A DNA stretch of 64,000 nucleotides from Thalassospira xianhensis MCCC 1A02616 (GTDB taxonomy: Bacteria; Pseudomonadota; Alphaproteobacteria; Rhodospirillales; Thalassospiraceae). This document shows positions 17,768-26,448 of the stretch, piece after piece. Numbering within the stretch: the first letter of the stretch is position 1; each line of letters begins with the position of its first letter. The DNA lies in assembly GCF_003326475.1 (NCBI RefSeq), contig NZ_JPWA01000012.1:62001-126000 (forward strand), written 5' to 3'. The translations under genes and the position numbers were made by a program. The notes below the pieces were generated by a model, which made no database searches, was not told where the DNA came from, and was given only the letters and a program-made list of their open reading frames with translations.

Positions 17768-19030
17768 TTACTGATGGGGCGCATACCACTTCGCAAGTCC
17801 GGATTCGGCGGCTTTACCGGCCTCTTCCGGGGTAACAGTGCCGTTGATAACCTGTGCGGAAATATTCCACAGCTCGTTTTCAAGGTTCGGCGTGCCACGC
17901 GACAGAATCTGATACGAGTTACGAATGGTTGATTCGCATTTCTGACGCCAGCTTACAAACTCGTTGGCAACCGGATCTGTGATTTCGACCTTGTGGTTTG
18001 ACAACGAGAAGAAGCCCGGCAGTGCGTTCGAATAAAGCGACGCAAATTCAGAACCGGTCATCCATTCAAGGAAGACTTTTGCTTCGGCAGCATTCGGCGA
18101 TTTGGCATTCAGGCCCAACGCGATATCGGTATGATCACTGATATAGCAGGTGTCAGAACCTTCTGCAGGGGGCGGTGGGAATGCGCCGAATTCGAATTCG
18201 GCCTGGCTGTTAAACAGCGAAATATCCCAGGAACCGGCCGGATAGACAGCCGCACGGCCAAGCGAAAACAGGTTCTGCGCATCCGGATAGGAAATGGCCT
18301 CATAGCCGTCTGGCAGATAGCTTGCCCAGCTTGCCAGTTCGGCAAAGGTGTCAACATACGGCTTATCGGTGAATTTCTGGCTGCCGTCGATCAGGGCTTT
18401 GCGGCCCTCTTCGCCTTTCCAGTAATTCGGACCAATGTTCTGGAAGCCCATGGTGGCGGCTTCCCACTGATCAGCAGTCCCCATTGCCATCGGGATATAG
18501 CTGCCTTCTTCCTTGATTTTATCAAGGGCAGCATAGAATTCTGCGCGGGTCTTCGGCACTTCCACACCGGCTGCCTCAAAGGCTTCCTTGTTATAGATGA
18601 AGCCGTGAATAACCGACGCCATCGGCAGGCAGAAAGTGACAGAACCATCATCCGTCTGCCATGCGGATTTCGCGACATCTGAGAAATTGTCCATGCCCGC
18701 GATATCGTCAAGCGGTGCAAGATTGCCCTGCTTGTAAAGTTCAAGCGACGCATCGAACGGACGGCACGTGATCAGATCGCCAGCCGTACCACCAGCGAAT
18801 TTCGCATTGATCAGCGCATTGTAATCGGTCGGCGGGGTCGGCGAGAAAGTCACCTTGATTTCCGGATATTCCTTGTTAAAGGCTGGGATAATCTGATCAT
18901 TCCAGATATCGATATCGTCGTTACGCCAGCTCTCGATCACGAGTTCGCCAGCAGATGCCATCAACGGAACCAGAGCGACACTTGCCGCCAGAGCCGCTGC
19001 CAGGCCTTTTGCAAACACTTTATTCGACAT
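17768..19030 (-). CDS. Periplasmic sugar-binding protein of the amino-sugar ABC importer
   Basis: The 420-aa protein has a signal peptide (residues 1-27, ending MASA-GEL) followed by a family 1 extracellular solute-binding fold (LVIESWRNDDIDIWNDQIIPAFNKEYP). Features such as GDLITCRPFDASLELYKQGNL and FSLGRAAVYPAGSWDISLF are typical of oligosaccharide binders. It is encoded between murQ and the permeases, so GlcNAc, MurNAc, chitobiose or a muropeptide sugar is the likely ligand. That is inferred from context only. Confidence 0.87.
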   Translation of the reverse strand: MSNKVFAKGLAAALAASVALVPLMASAGELVIESWRNDDIDIWNDQIIPAFNKEYPEIKVTFSPTPPTDYNALINAKFAGGTAGDLITCRPFDASLELYKQGNLAPLDDIAGMDNFSDVAKSAWQTDDGSVTFCLPMASVIHGFIYNKEAFEAAGVEVPKTRAEFYAALDKIKEEGSYIPMAMGTADQWEAATMGFQNIGPNYWKGEEGRKALIDGSQKFTDKPYVDTFAELASWASYLPDGYEAISYPDAQNLFSLGRAAVYPAGSWDISLFNSQAEFEFGAFPPPPAEGSDTCYISDHTDIALGLNAKSPNAAEAKVFLEWMTGSEFASLYSNALPGFFSLSNHKVEITDPVANEFVSWRQKCESTIRNSYQILSRGTPNLENELWNISAQVINGTVTPEEAGKAAESGLAKWYAPHQ

Positions 19031-19077
19031 TTATGCCTCCTCTGATCAATGTCGGCGGACTGCTATCCCTGCAGATG

Positions 19078-19965
19078 TCAGTCCTTATACTCAAGCGCTG
19101 CCCGGAGATTTCCGTTAAACATCGCAAGAATTTCTTTGGCTTTCGCGGTCTTGTGCCCTTTGGCAATCATGACCGCGATGCGGATATCGAACTGTGCTTT
19201 TTCAAGGGCGTTTTCGGCATTCTGCGCATCGCAACCGGCAATATGGCTGGTGATGCGGACCGCTCGACCATGTAACTTGATGTTTTCGGCACGCATGCCG
19301 ACCATCAGGTTATCGAAAAGACGCCCAAGCTTGTTCATGACAAGCGATGAAAGGATATTGATGGCGGCCTTCTGCGCGGTCCCTGCCCCCATGCGGGTTG
19401 AACCAGCAATAACTTCGGGCGCGCTATCAAGAAAAATACCGCACTCTGCCGTCGTCAAAAGTCTGCCATCGGGGTTGTTGCAAAGACCAACGGTGTAAGC
19501 ACCGCGCTCGCGCGCCAACTCAACTGCACGCAGCGTATAAGGCGTCGAACCGCTGGCGGCGACGGCGATAACCGCGTCACCTTCACCTATGCAATGTCGG
19601 GTAATTTCGTCTTCGGCGGCTTTGGTATCGTCTTCGGCGGAATTGAATATACCAGGCTCGCTTTGCAAGCCTCCCGCCAGCATGACGATGGTCATGTCTT
19701 CGGGCCAGCCAAACGTTCCGCCAAGCTCCTTGGCATCCTGCCATGCCACCGTGCCGGAAGTTCCGGCACCAACATAAACGAGACGCCCACCGCCCCGCAG
19801 GCGGCGTGCTATCCCGTTTGCGGCTGTTGCCAGATCCGTCAGGACCGGACCTAGCGATGCGACCGCGCGCATCTGGCCTTCCCACAAAGCCATAAGGAAA
19901 TCGGCGTCGGACCACTGATCCAACCCGGCAAAGCGCATATCAAATTCTTCGGTGCGTGATGCCAT
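19078..19965 (-). CDS. murQ: N-acetylmuramic acid 6-phosphate etherase MurQ
   Basis: The 295-aa protein is a SIS-fold lyase that splits MurNAc-6-phosphate into GlcNAc-6-phosphate and D-lactate in the cytoplasm. Family motifs are AGTSGTVAWQDAKELGGTFG near residue 62, AASGSTPYTLRAVELARERG, and the highly conserved STRMGAGTAQKAAIN. Its length matches E. coli MurQ (298 aa). I start at 19965, where GGGAG lies 9 bases upstream, not at the GTG seven codons earlier. It is the first gene of the minus-strand arm, ahead of the sugar importer, and its product feeds NagA encoded on the other arm. Confidence 0.92.
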   Translation of the reverse strand: MASRTEEFDMRFAGLDQWSDADFLMALWEGQMRAVASLGPVLTDLATAANGIARRLRGGGRLVYVGAGTSGTVAWQDAKELGGTFGWPEDMTIVMLAGGLQSEPGIFNSAEDDTKAAEDEITRHCIGEGDAVIAVAASGSTPYTLRAVELARERGAYTVGLCNNPDGRLLTTAECGIFLDSAPEVIAGSTRMGAGTAQKAAINILSSLVMNKLGRLFDNLMVGMRAENIKLHGRAVRITSHIAGCDAQNAENALEKAQFDIRIAVMIAKGHKTAKAKEILAMFNGNLRAALEYKD

Positions 19966-19990
19966 TTTCCAATCTCCCTTCACCAATTAA

Positions 19991-20007
19991 ATACCATTAT
20001 GATACCA
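19991..20007. promoter_or_regulatory. Tandem ATACCA half-sites upstream of murQ
   Basis: ATACCA occurs at 19991-19996 and again at 20002-20007, 26 bases upstream of murQ. The same hexamer forms the inverted pair at 20173-20195. It fits the TGGTAT/ATACCA pattern of GntR-family amino-sugar regulators (NagQ/NagR type). It probably binds the regulator encoded at 21118-21879. Confidence 0.6.
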
Positions 20008-20172
20008 GCAAGGCAAGGCACTTCCTGCACGCACCCCAAAATTTACTCAACCACCCCTCATATTTTTCTTATTTTCAATTAGGTAACAAGATATTTTAGT
20101 TTATCACTATGACATCGGCTTCATCTGAATAATGCCAAAACGAGACCAGAAACAACATTAGTGGATTTATAT

Positions 20173-20207
20173 TGGTATTGCTTTTTAAGATACCACTCTG
20201 CTATGAT
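20173..20207 (+). promoter_or_regulatory. Promoter and operator of the nag arm
   Basis: A -35 box TTGCTT (20178-20183) and a -10 box TATGAT (20202-20207) are 18 bases apart. An inverted pair TGGTAT-N11-ATACCA (20173-20195) covers the -35 box and most of the spacer, where a bound dimer would block polymerase. The transcript would start about 15 bases before the kinase start codon. The regulator is inferred to be the GntR protein of this operon. Confidence 0.65.
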
Positions 20208-20230
20208 CCCATTAGTTAGGGATGGTCGGA

Positions 20231-21121
20231 ATGCAAAACGCACAAAAAGAAGAGCTTTACCTTGGCATTGATGGTGGCGGCACGCGCTGCCGCGCACGCA
20301 TTGTAAATGATGCAGGCATCACCCTTGGGGAAGCCGTTCGGGGTGGTGCAAATACCCGCCTTGGAATCGATCATGTCTTTGGCGAAATCATTGCCGCTGC
20401 AACCATGGCACTAGAGCAATCCGGGTTTTCGGACCGACACCTTGCGGATTTGCATGCCGGTCTTGGACTGGCCGGACTACCGCTAGAGCGCGAACGCAAA
20501 CTTGCCGAATCCTATAATCACCCGTTTGCCAGTGTTTGTTTTGCGACCGATGCCTATACCGCATGTCTTGGCGCGCATGACGGTGAAGACGGTGCCATTC
20601 TGATTGTCGGAACCGGCACCTGTGGCCAGGCGATTGTCGCCGGTCGCGAACTGGCACTTGCCGGTTGGGGCTTCGAGATTTCCGATATCGGAAGCGGCGC
20701 CCGTATTGGCCGGTCGGCGATTGAAACAGCCCTGCTCGCCCACGAAGATTTGGCGACATCATCTGAGCTGACTCGTGCCGTTATGAAACATTTTAACGAC
20801 AATCCCGAAGAAATCGTCGCCTTTGCCGAGAAAGCCCGACCAGCTGATTATGGCGCATTCTGCCCAATGGTCTTCGATGCGGACAGCCACGGCGACTTGA
20901 CTGCCGCCGCCATCATTGATGTTGCTGTAACCGCAAATCGCAACATTTTGTACAAGCTTCAGGAATTCGGGGCGAAACGGCTGAGTTTGATGGGTGGCCT
21001 TGCCGAACAGATGGCAAAACGCATGCCTGACGATATCCAGTCCGATCTGGTTCCGGCACAAAACGATGCCCTGCATGGGGCAATCCTGATGGCCAGGAAA
21101 CATCAAAAGGTGCACGCATGA
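20231..21121 (+). CDS. N-acetylhexosamine kinase, BadF/BadG/BcrA/BcrD ATPase family
   Basis: The 296-aa ASKHA-fold kinase has phosphate-1 motif LGIDGGGTRCRARI near residues 9-22, adenosine/phosphate-2 region ILIVGTGTCGQAI, and GWGFEISDIGSGARIGRSAI. This matches GlcNAc kinases of the BadF family. Some relatives (MurK) phosphorylate both MurNAc and GlcNAc. With no PTS gene nearby, it is the best candidate for phosphorylating sugar brought in by the ABC importer. I prefer the ATG at 20231 (AGGGA 8 bases upstream) over 20222. Its stop overlaps the regulator start by four bases. Confidence 0.85.
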   Translation: MQNAQKEELYLGIDGGGTRCRARIVNDAGITLGEAVRGGANTRLGIDHVFGEIIAAATMALEQSGFSDRHLADLHAGLGLAGLPLERERKLAESYNHPFASVCFATDAYTACLGAHDGEDGAILIVGTGTCGQAIVAGRELALAGWGFEISDIGSGARIGRSAIETALLAHEDLATSSELTRAVMKHFNDNPEEIVAFAEKARPADYGAFCPMVFDADSHGDLTAAAIIDVAVTANRNILYKLQEFGAKRLSLMGGLAEQMAKRMPDDIQSDLVPAQNDALHGAILMARKHQKVHA

Positions 21122-21879
21122 TCAGTACAGCAGACGTTATTGCAAGCCTGCGTGCGCGGGACATTGAAAACACTGGCCATGGACCGCTTTATCGCCGTCT
21201 GCAAACAGCAATAAAGTCCGTGATTGATGATGGTATCCTGAAAGTCGATGACGCCCTGCCAAGCGAACGCGACCTGGCCAATGAACTTGGTATTTCACGC
21301 GTTACCGTTCGTAATTCGATGCGGGGCCTTGTCGAGGAAGGCGTCCTTGTCCAGCGCCACGGTGCAGGCACTTTTGTCGCTCCACGCGTTGAACAGGCAT
21401 TGTCACGCCTAACCTCCTTTACCGAGGACATGATCACACGCGGCATGAACCCGGGTGCGGTCTGGATTGAAAAGACCCTTGGTCATGCGTCACCCGAAGA
21501 AGCCATGGCGCTAAACCTGTCACCCGGCACCGAAGTAACCCGTTTACGGCGCTTGCGTACAGCAAATGACAAGCCGATGGCACTTGAATATGCGGTCGTG
21601 CCGCGGGTCTTCCTGCCAAGCCCCGATGAAGTCGAAAAATCACTTTATGATGCGCTGGCGAAATACGGCAAAAAGCCCGAACGCGCGCTTCAGCGTCTGC
21701 GGGCCGAATTGTTTGACGGGGAAACCGCCAAAATCCTTGGCGTGCCCGATGGAAGTGCCGCGCTTTATATCGAACGGCGTTCTTTCCTTGCCAATGGCAC
21801 ACCGGTCGAATTCACCCGTTCTTATTATCGCGGCGACAGTTATGACTTCATCGCCGAAATGCAGGTCGATGCGCGCTGA
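21118..21879 (+). CDS. GntR-family regulator with UTRA domain (NagR/NagQ type)
   Basis: The 253-aa protein has a winged helix-turn-helix at about residues 20-85 (LPSERDLANELGISRVTVRNSMRGL, GAGTFVAPR) and a C-terminal UTRA ligand-binding domain (VTRLRRLRTANDKPMALEYAVV, FTRSYYRGDSYDFIAEM). Regulators of this HutC/NagR branch usually sense GlcN-6P or GlcNAc-6P and repress amino-sugar genes. Location inside the operon and the ATACCA elements between the divergent arms support local control of both arms. Confidence 0.88.
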   Translation: MISTADVIASLRARDIENTGHGPLYRRLQTAIKSVIDDGILKVDDALPSERDLANELGISRVTVRNSMRGLVEEGVLVQRHGAGTFVAPRVEQALSRLTSFTEDMITRGMNPGAVWIEKTLGHASPEEAMALNLSPGTEVTRLRRLRTANDKPMALEYAVVPRVFLPSPDEVEKSLYDALAKYGKKPERALQRLRAELFDGETAKILGVPDGSAALYIERRSFLANGTPVEFTRSYYRGDSYDFIAEMQVDAR

Positions 21880-21929
21880 CAATAATTGCGCCTCGCGCCG
21901 CCCCAAAAAGCTTTAAGGAAACCAAGGAT

Positions 21930-22973
21930 ATGAGCACACGCTGGACTCCAAAAACCCAGATGGGTCGGGAATTGACCGAAGCCCCGGCAGTGGTCAAAAA
22001 GCAGCTTGATCACAACAAGGCTGCAATTGATTCTCTGGTTTCTGACCTACGCGCCAATCCGCCAAAATTCGTTGTGACCTGCGGACGCGGTAGTTCCGAT
22101 CACGCAACTCTTTATGCAAAATACCTGATCGAAAGCCAGCTTGGCATTCCGGTCGTATCTGCAGCCCCATCCATCGTTTCGATATATAACCGGTCGATTG
22201 CCAGCAAGGACGCCCTGTTCATTGCCGTATCCCAATCAGGTAAAAGTCCCGATCTGGTTAAAAATGCCGTGGCCGCCCGTGATGCCGGTGCCCGTACGGT
22301 CGCATTGGTCAATGTGACCGATTCCCCGTTGGCCGATACGGTCGATCATGTCATCCCGCTGATGGCTGGGCCTGAAACCAGCGTTGCCGCGACCAAATCC
22401 TACATCGCAACATTGTCTGCCATCGCACAGATCGTTGGTGGATGGACGCAGGATCCGGCATTCAACAAGGCACTTGTCACCTTGCCCGCATCACTTGAAA
22501 AAGCACTTGGCAAGGATTGGCTTGATGCTGCCGATGCGATTGCAAAATCAGACGGTCTTTATGTGATCGGTCGCGGCCCTGCTTTTGCCATTGCACAGGA
22601 AGCTGCCCTTAAATTCAAGGAAACCAGCAGCCTGCACGCCGAAGCTTTTAGCGCAGCCGAGGTCAAACACGGCCCGATGGCACTGGTGACCAAGGATTTC
22701 CCGTTACTTGTCTTTTCCCAACAGGATGCGTCGCGAGAAAGTGTCGAGGGTTTCCTCGAAGAAATGCGGGCGAAAACGGATAACCTGTTTGCGGCCGAAA
22801 CCGGCCATGCCGATATCAAAGGTCATCTTCCGGTGGTCGAGGATATCCACCCGCTTCTGGCCCCCATCGCGATGATCCAGACATTCTATACGCTGGCAGA
22901 ACATGTTGCTCTGGAACGTGGTTGCAATCCTGATGCGCCGCCACACCTGTCCAAAGTCACGGAGACGCACTAA
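21930..22973 (+). CDS. Glucosamine-6-phosphate deaminase, SIS type (NagB-II)
   Basis: The 347-aa protein has two SIS domains (FVVTCGRGSSDHATLYAKYL, about residues 47-66, and LYVIGRGPAFAIAQEAALKFKETS) like the isomerase half of GlmS, but no glutaminase domain. In an operon with nagA this is the NagB-II type, which converts glucosamine-6P to fructose-6P and ammonia and replaces the unrelated classical NagB. The active-site region KETSSLHAEAFSAAEVKHGP is conserved. Its stop and the nagA start share a base (TAATG). Confidence 0.9.
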   Translation: MSTRWTPKTQMGRELTEAPAVVKKQLDHNKAAIDSLVSDLRANPPKFVVTCGRGSSDHATLYAKYLIESQLGIPVVSAAPSIVSIYNRSIASKDALFIAVSQSGKSPDLVKNAVAARDAGARTVALVNVTDSPLADTVDHVIPLMAGPETSVAATKSYIATLSAIAQIVGGWTQDPAFNKALVTLPASLEKALGKDWLDAADAIAKSDGLYVIGRGPAFAIAQEAALKFKETSSLHAEAFSAAEVKHGPMALVTKDFPLLVFSQQDASRESVEGFLEEMRAKTDNLFAAETGHADIKGHLPVVEDIHPLLAPIAMIQTFYTLAEHVALERGCNPDAPPHLSKVTETH

Positions 22974-24109
22974 TGACCGATTTTGCCATTACCAATGCAC
23001 GTATCTTTGACGGGACAGATTTCCATCACAGCAAAGCTGTCATTGTTCGGAACGGCAAGGTCGATGCGATTGTCGAAAGCCGCGATATTCCTGAAAACAT
23101 CAACGTGATTGATGCGAAAAATCAGACACTTGCACCGGGCCTTATCGACGTTCAGGTCAATGGTGGCGGCGGTGTATTGCTGAATGACGAACCGAATGTC
23201 GACGGCGTTCGCGCGATCATGGCAGGTCATCGCAAATATGGCACAACGGCCATGCTGCCGACCCTGATCACAGATCACCGCGACAAAATGGAATCCGCGA
23301 TTAAGGCCGTCACCGATGCAATCAATCAGAACATTCCGGGTATTGTCGGCATTCATCTTGAAGGTCCATATCTTAATGCCGAGCGCAAAGGTGTGCATGA
23401 CGCCAATATCATCCGCCCGATGGAAGATGACGCGATTGACCTTCTGACCCGCCTGCCCAATGGCCGCGTTCTGGTGACCATGGCCCCGGAAAAGGCCGCC
23501 AAAGGCACAATTAAAAAGCTGGCTGATCGTGGCGTTCTGGTTTGCGCCGGTCATACTGCGGGCACTTATAGCCACATGCAGGCTGCCATTGCCGAAGGCA
23601 TGCGGGGCTTCACGCATTTGTTTAATGCCATGAGCCCGATGACCCACCGTGAACCCGGTGTTGCCGGTGCTGCGATGGCCGACGACAGTACTTGGTGCGG
23701 CCTGATTGCTGATGGCTATCATGTTCATCCCGCCGTTCTGAAAGTTGCCATCCACGCCAAGGCAAAAGGCAAGGTCATGCTGGTAACCGATGCCATGCCA
23801 ACCGTTGGGGCAGATGAGAAGCGCTTTATTCTGGGCGGCGAGGAAATCATTGCCACCGATGGTCGCTGCGCGCTGGCGGATGGCACATTGGCTGGATCAG
23901 ACCTCGATATGATAGCTGCTGTTAAAAACTGCGTCGAAATGGTCGGCATCGATCTTGGTGAAGCCCTTCGCATGGCATCCCTCTATCCAGCCACATTCCT
24001 GAAACTTGATGATATCATGGGACGCATTGCACCGGGCTATCAGGCCGATATGATCCTGTTTGATGACGATTACAACGTCACGAGCAGCTGGATCAAAGGC
24101 GTGGAATAA
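22973..24109 (+). CDS. nagA: N-acetylglucosamine-6-phosphate deacetylase NagA
   Basis: The 378-aa amidohydrolase removes acetate from GlcNAc-6P. Metal and active-site motifs are visible: the glutamate in GIHLEGPYLN, histidines in CAGHTAGTYS and FTHLFNAMSPMTHREPG, and the catalytic aspartate in LVTDAMPTVG. Length is standard. It acts downstream of both the kinase and MurQ and delivers GlcN-6P to NagB-II, encoded by the preceding overlapping gene. Confidence 0.95.
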   Translation: MTDFAITNARIFDGTDFHHSKAVIVRNGKVDAIVESRDIPENINVIDAKNQTLAPGLIDVQVNGGGGVLLNDEPNVDGVRAIMAGHRKYGTTAMLPTLITDHRDKMESAIKAVTDAINQNIPGIVGIHLEGPYLNAERKGVHDANIIRPMEDDAIDLLTRLPNGRVLVTMAPEKAAKGTIKKLADRGVLVCAGHTAGTYSHMQAAIAEGMRGFTHLFNAMSPMTHREPGVAGAAMADDSTWCGLIADGYHVHPAVLKVAIHAKAKGKVMLVTDAMPTVGADEKRFILGGEEIIATDGRCALADGTLAGSDLDMIAAVKNCVEMVGIDLGEALRMASLYPATFLKLDDIMGRIAPGYQADMILFDDDYNVTSSWIKGVE

Positions 24110-24152
24110 TCACAATATAACAAAGCAATAAACACTTATCAGGAGGCACAGA

Positions 24153-25220
24153 ATGAAGCCGGTTCGTATTCTTGTCGTCGGTCTTGGCAATATGGGATTA
24201 TCGCATGCAAAGGCCTATCACGCGCTTGACGGATACGAAATCGTCGGACTGTGTGCCCGTTCCGAAATCCCGGCAGAAAACCTTCCGGACGGTTTTGCCG
24301 CCTACCCGCAATTTACCGATTTTCACACTGCGCTGGCGCAAACAAAACCTGATGCGGTTTCGATCAATACCTATACCGAAACCCATGCTGATTTTGCCAT
24401 CGCCGCATTCGAGGCCGGGGCGCATGTCTTTATTGAAAAGCCATTGGCAGCGACCGCTGAAGATGCCGAACGTGTAGTAAATGCCGCCCAAAAGCATAAC
24501 CGGAAGCTGGTGATTGGTTATATCCTTCGCCATCACCCGTCTTGGGCAAAGTTCGTTGAAGTCGCAAAAACACTCGGCAAGCCGCTTGTCATGCGCATGA
24601 ACCTTAACCAGCAAAGCAGTGGTGCCTTCTGGGAAACCCACAAACGGTTGCTTAACAGTGTTTCGCCGATTGTCGATTGTGGCGTGCACTATCTTGATAT
24701 GATGTGCCTAATGACCGGCGCAAAACCGGTGTCAGTTAGTGCAATTGGTGTACGCCTGTCGGATGAGGTTGCGCCTGAAATGTATAACTATGGTCAGTTG
24801 CAGGTGCGCTTTGACGACGGATCGGTTGGCTGGTACGAAGCTGGCTGGGGCCCGATGATCAGCGAAACCGCATTTTTCGTCAAAGATGTGATCGGCCCCA
24901 AAGGCTGTGTTTCCATAACCGATGTTGAAGAAAAAGGTGCCGGTTCAGCCGATATCGACACCCACACAAAAACGAATGCCTTAAAGCTTCACCATGCTGC
25001 CACAGATCCTGCCGGAAAATTTACACAATCTGACGAAATCATACGCACAGACGACGAGCTCGATCATGACGGCCTGTGTCTGCGTGAACAGCAATTTTTC
25101 CTAAAGTCTATAACGGAAAACCTTGACCTTACGCAGCATATGGAAGATGCATTGGGCTCCTTACGGATTGCCCTCGCTGCGGATCAGTCGGTACGCACGG
25201 GGGAAACAATAATACTCTGA
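24153..25220 (+). CDS. Gfo/Idh/MocA-family oxidoreductase
   Basis: The 355-aa protein has an N-terminal Rossmann fold (RILVVGLGNMGLSHAKAYHAL), the family motif HVFIEKPLAAT near residue 95, and a C-terminal alpha/beta substrate domain (PIVDCGVHYLDMMCLMTGAKPVSVSA). The family oxidises or reduces sugars and their derivatives with NAD(P). It follows nagA by 43 bases with an AGGAGG ribosome-binding site, so it belongs to the amino-sugar operon. Its substrate is unknown and may be an oxidised or modified amino sugar. Confidence 0.85.
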   Translation: MKPVRILVVGLGNMGLSHAKAYHALDGYEIVGLCARSEIPAENLPDGFAAYPQFTDFHTALAQTKPDAVSINTYTETHADFAIAAFEAGAHVFIEKPLAATAEDAERVVNAAQKHNRKLVIGYILRHHPSWAKFVEVAKTLGKPLVMRMNLNQQSSGAFWETHKRLLNSVSPIVDCGVHYLDMMCLMTGAKPVSVSAIGVRLSDEVAPEMYNYGQLQVRFDDGSVGWYEAGWGPMISETAFFVKDVIGPKGCVSITDVEEKGAGSADIDTHTKTNALKLHHAATDPAGKFTQSDEIIRTDDELDHDGLCLREQQFFLKSITENLDLTQHMEDALGSLRIALAADQSVRTGETIIL

Positions 25221-25240
25221 CCCCCAGGAGGAGTACCCAC

Positions 25241-26320
25241 ATGCCTTCCGTTAAACCCGGTGTTGTTACCGGTTCTGCCTATCGTGACCTTGTCGCTGCC
25301 TGCAAGCAGGACGGTTACGCCCTTCCCGCCGTCAATATCACATCATCCAGCACGATGAATGCCGCCCTTGAAGCCGCTGCAAATGCCGGTTCTGACATCA
25401 TCATTCAGCTTTCTAATGGCGGTGCACAGTTCTTTGCCGGCAAGGGCATCAAGGACGCTGCTGCAGCCCGTGTCGTAGGCGCTGTTTCGGCTGCACGCCA
25501 TGCCCAGCTAATGGCTGAATATTATGGTGTTGCTGTCGTCATGCATACCGACCACGCAAACCGGAAATTCGTTCCGTGGGTCGATGAAATGCTGAAATGG
25601 AGCGAAAAGGCATATGCCGAGACCGGCAAGGCGCTTTACAGCTCTCATATGCTGGATCTTTCCGAGGAATCGCTCGAAGACAACCTGTCGACCTGCGAAG
25701 ACTTCCTTAAACGCATGTCCCGGATCGAAATGAGCCTCGAAATCGAACTGGGCGTGACCGGCGGCGAAGAAGACGGTATCGGCCATGACCTTGACACCAG
25801 TGTCGAGGAAATTGATCCGCGTCTTTATACCCGTCCCGAAGAAGTCGAAGAAGCATACCGTCGCCTTGCACCGCTTGGCCATTTCTCGGTCGCGGCGGCA
25901 TTCGGCAACGTTCATGGCGTTTATAAACCGGGTAACGTCAAGCTTCGTCCGGAAATCCTTCTGGAATCCCAGAAATACGTTTCGGAAAAACATAACCTTG
26001 GTGATCGTCCGCTGGACTTCGTGTTCCATGGCGGTTCGGGTTCGGAAAAAGAAAAAATCGAAGAAGCTGTCGGTTATGGCGTCTTCAAAATGAATATCGA
26101 TACCGATACCCAGTTCGCCTATTCGCGCCCGGTTGGCGAATATGTCGAAGCCAACGCACGTGCGTTCAAGTATCAGGTCGATCCGGATACCGATCAGCCC
26201 TACAAAAAACAATACGATCCGCGCGTATGGGTCCGTGAAGCCGAACTTTCGATGGCATCCCGCCTCGAAGAAGCTTTCAAGGATCTTGGGGCAACCGGCC
26301 GGTCGGTTACCAAAGGGTGA
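25241..26320 (+). CDS. fbaA: Fructose-bisphosphate aldolase, class II
   Basis: The 359-aa protein is a class II, zinc-dependent aldolase of the E. coli FbaA (class IIA) length. It shows the zinc ligands in VVMHTDHANRK, the EIELGVTGGEEDG segment, a second histidine in FGNVHGVYKPGN and the substrate loop HGGSGSEKEKI. It cleaves fructose-1,6-bisphosphate to the two triose phosphates. An AGGAGG site lies 8 bases before the ATG. It is 20 bases after the oxidoreductase gene and ends the operon. Housekeeping glycolysis and use of fructose-6P from NagB-II are both plausible roles. Confidence 0.94.
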   Translation: MPSVKPGVVTGSAYRDLVAACKQDGYALPAVNITSSSTMNAALEAAANAGSDIIIQLSNGGAQFFAGKGIKDAAAARVVGAVSAARHAQLMAEYYGVAVVMHTDHANRKFVPWVDEMLKWSEKAYAETGKALYSSHMLDLSEESLEDNLSTCEDFLKRMSRIEMSLEIELGVTGGEEDGIGHDLDTSVEEIDPRLYTRPEEVEEAYRRLAPLGHFSVAAAFGNVHGVYKPGNVKLRPEILLESQKYVSEKHNLGDRPLDFVFHGGSGSEKEKIEEAVGYGVFKMNIDTDTQFAYSRPVGEYVEANARAFKYQVDPDTDQPYKKQYDPRVWVREAELSMASRLEEAFKDLGATGRSVTKG

Positions 26321-26346
26321 TCCATTAGGATTGCGAAAGCCTGTTC

Positions 26347-26375
26347 AACCCGCCGGTCTTTCCGGCGGGTTTTTT
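26347..26375 (+). terminator. Intrinsic terminator of the nag-fba operon
   Basis: A perfect 10-bp stem AACCCGCCGG/CCGGCGGGTT with a 5-nt loop runs straight into six T residues. It lies 26 bases after the aldolase stop. Confidence 0.92.
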
Positions 26376-26423
26376 CGTGCATTGTCTTGCGCTGCGACAA
26401 AAACAGACTACTCCTGACAAATA

Positions 26424-26440
26424 CTGACAGGAACTGTCAG
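26424..26440. repeat. Inverted repeat CTGACAG-GAA-CTGTCAG upstream of uvrA
   Basis: Perfect 7-bp arms flank a 3-nt centre just upstream of the uvrA -35 box. A further TGACA copy lies at 26415-26419. It could bind an activator or be part of an upstream promoter. It does not match the alphaproteobacterial LexA pattern. Confidence 0.45.
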
Positions 26441-26448
26441 GGGTGCGC

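Noticed and set aside
26415-26440. TGACAG repeats before uvrA as a second LexA site
   Set aside because: They do not match GAAC-N7-GAAC; the real LexA site is at 26484-26498.
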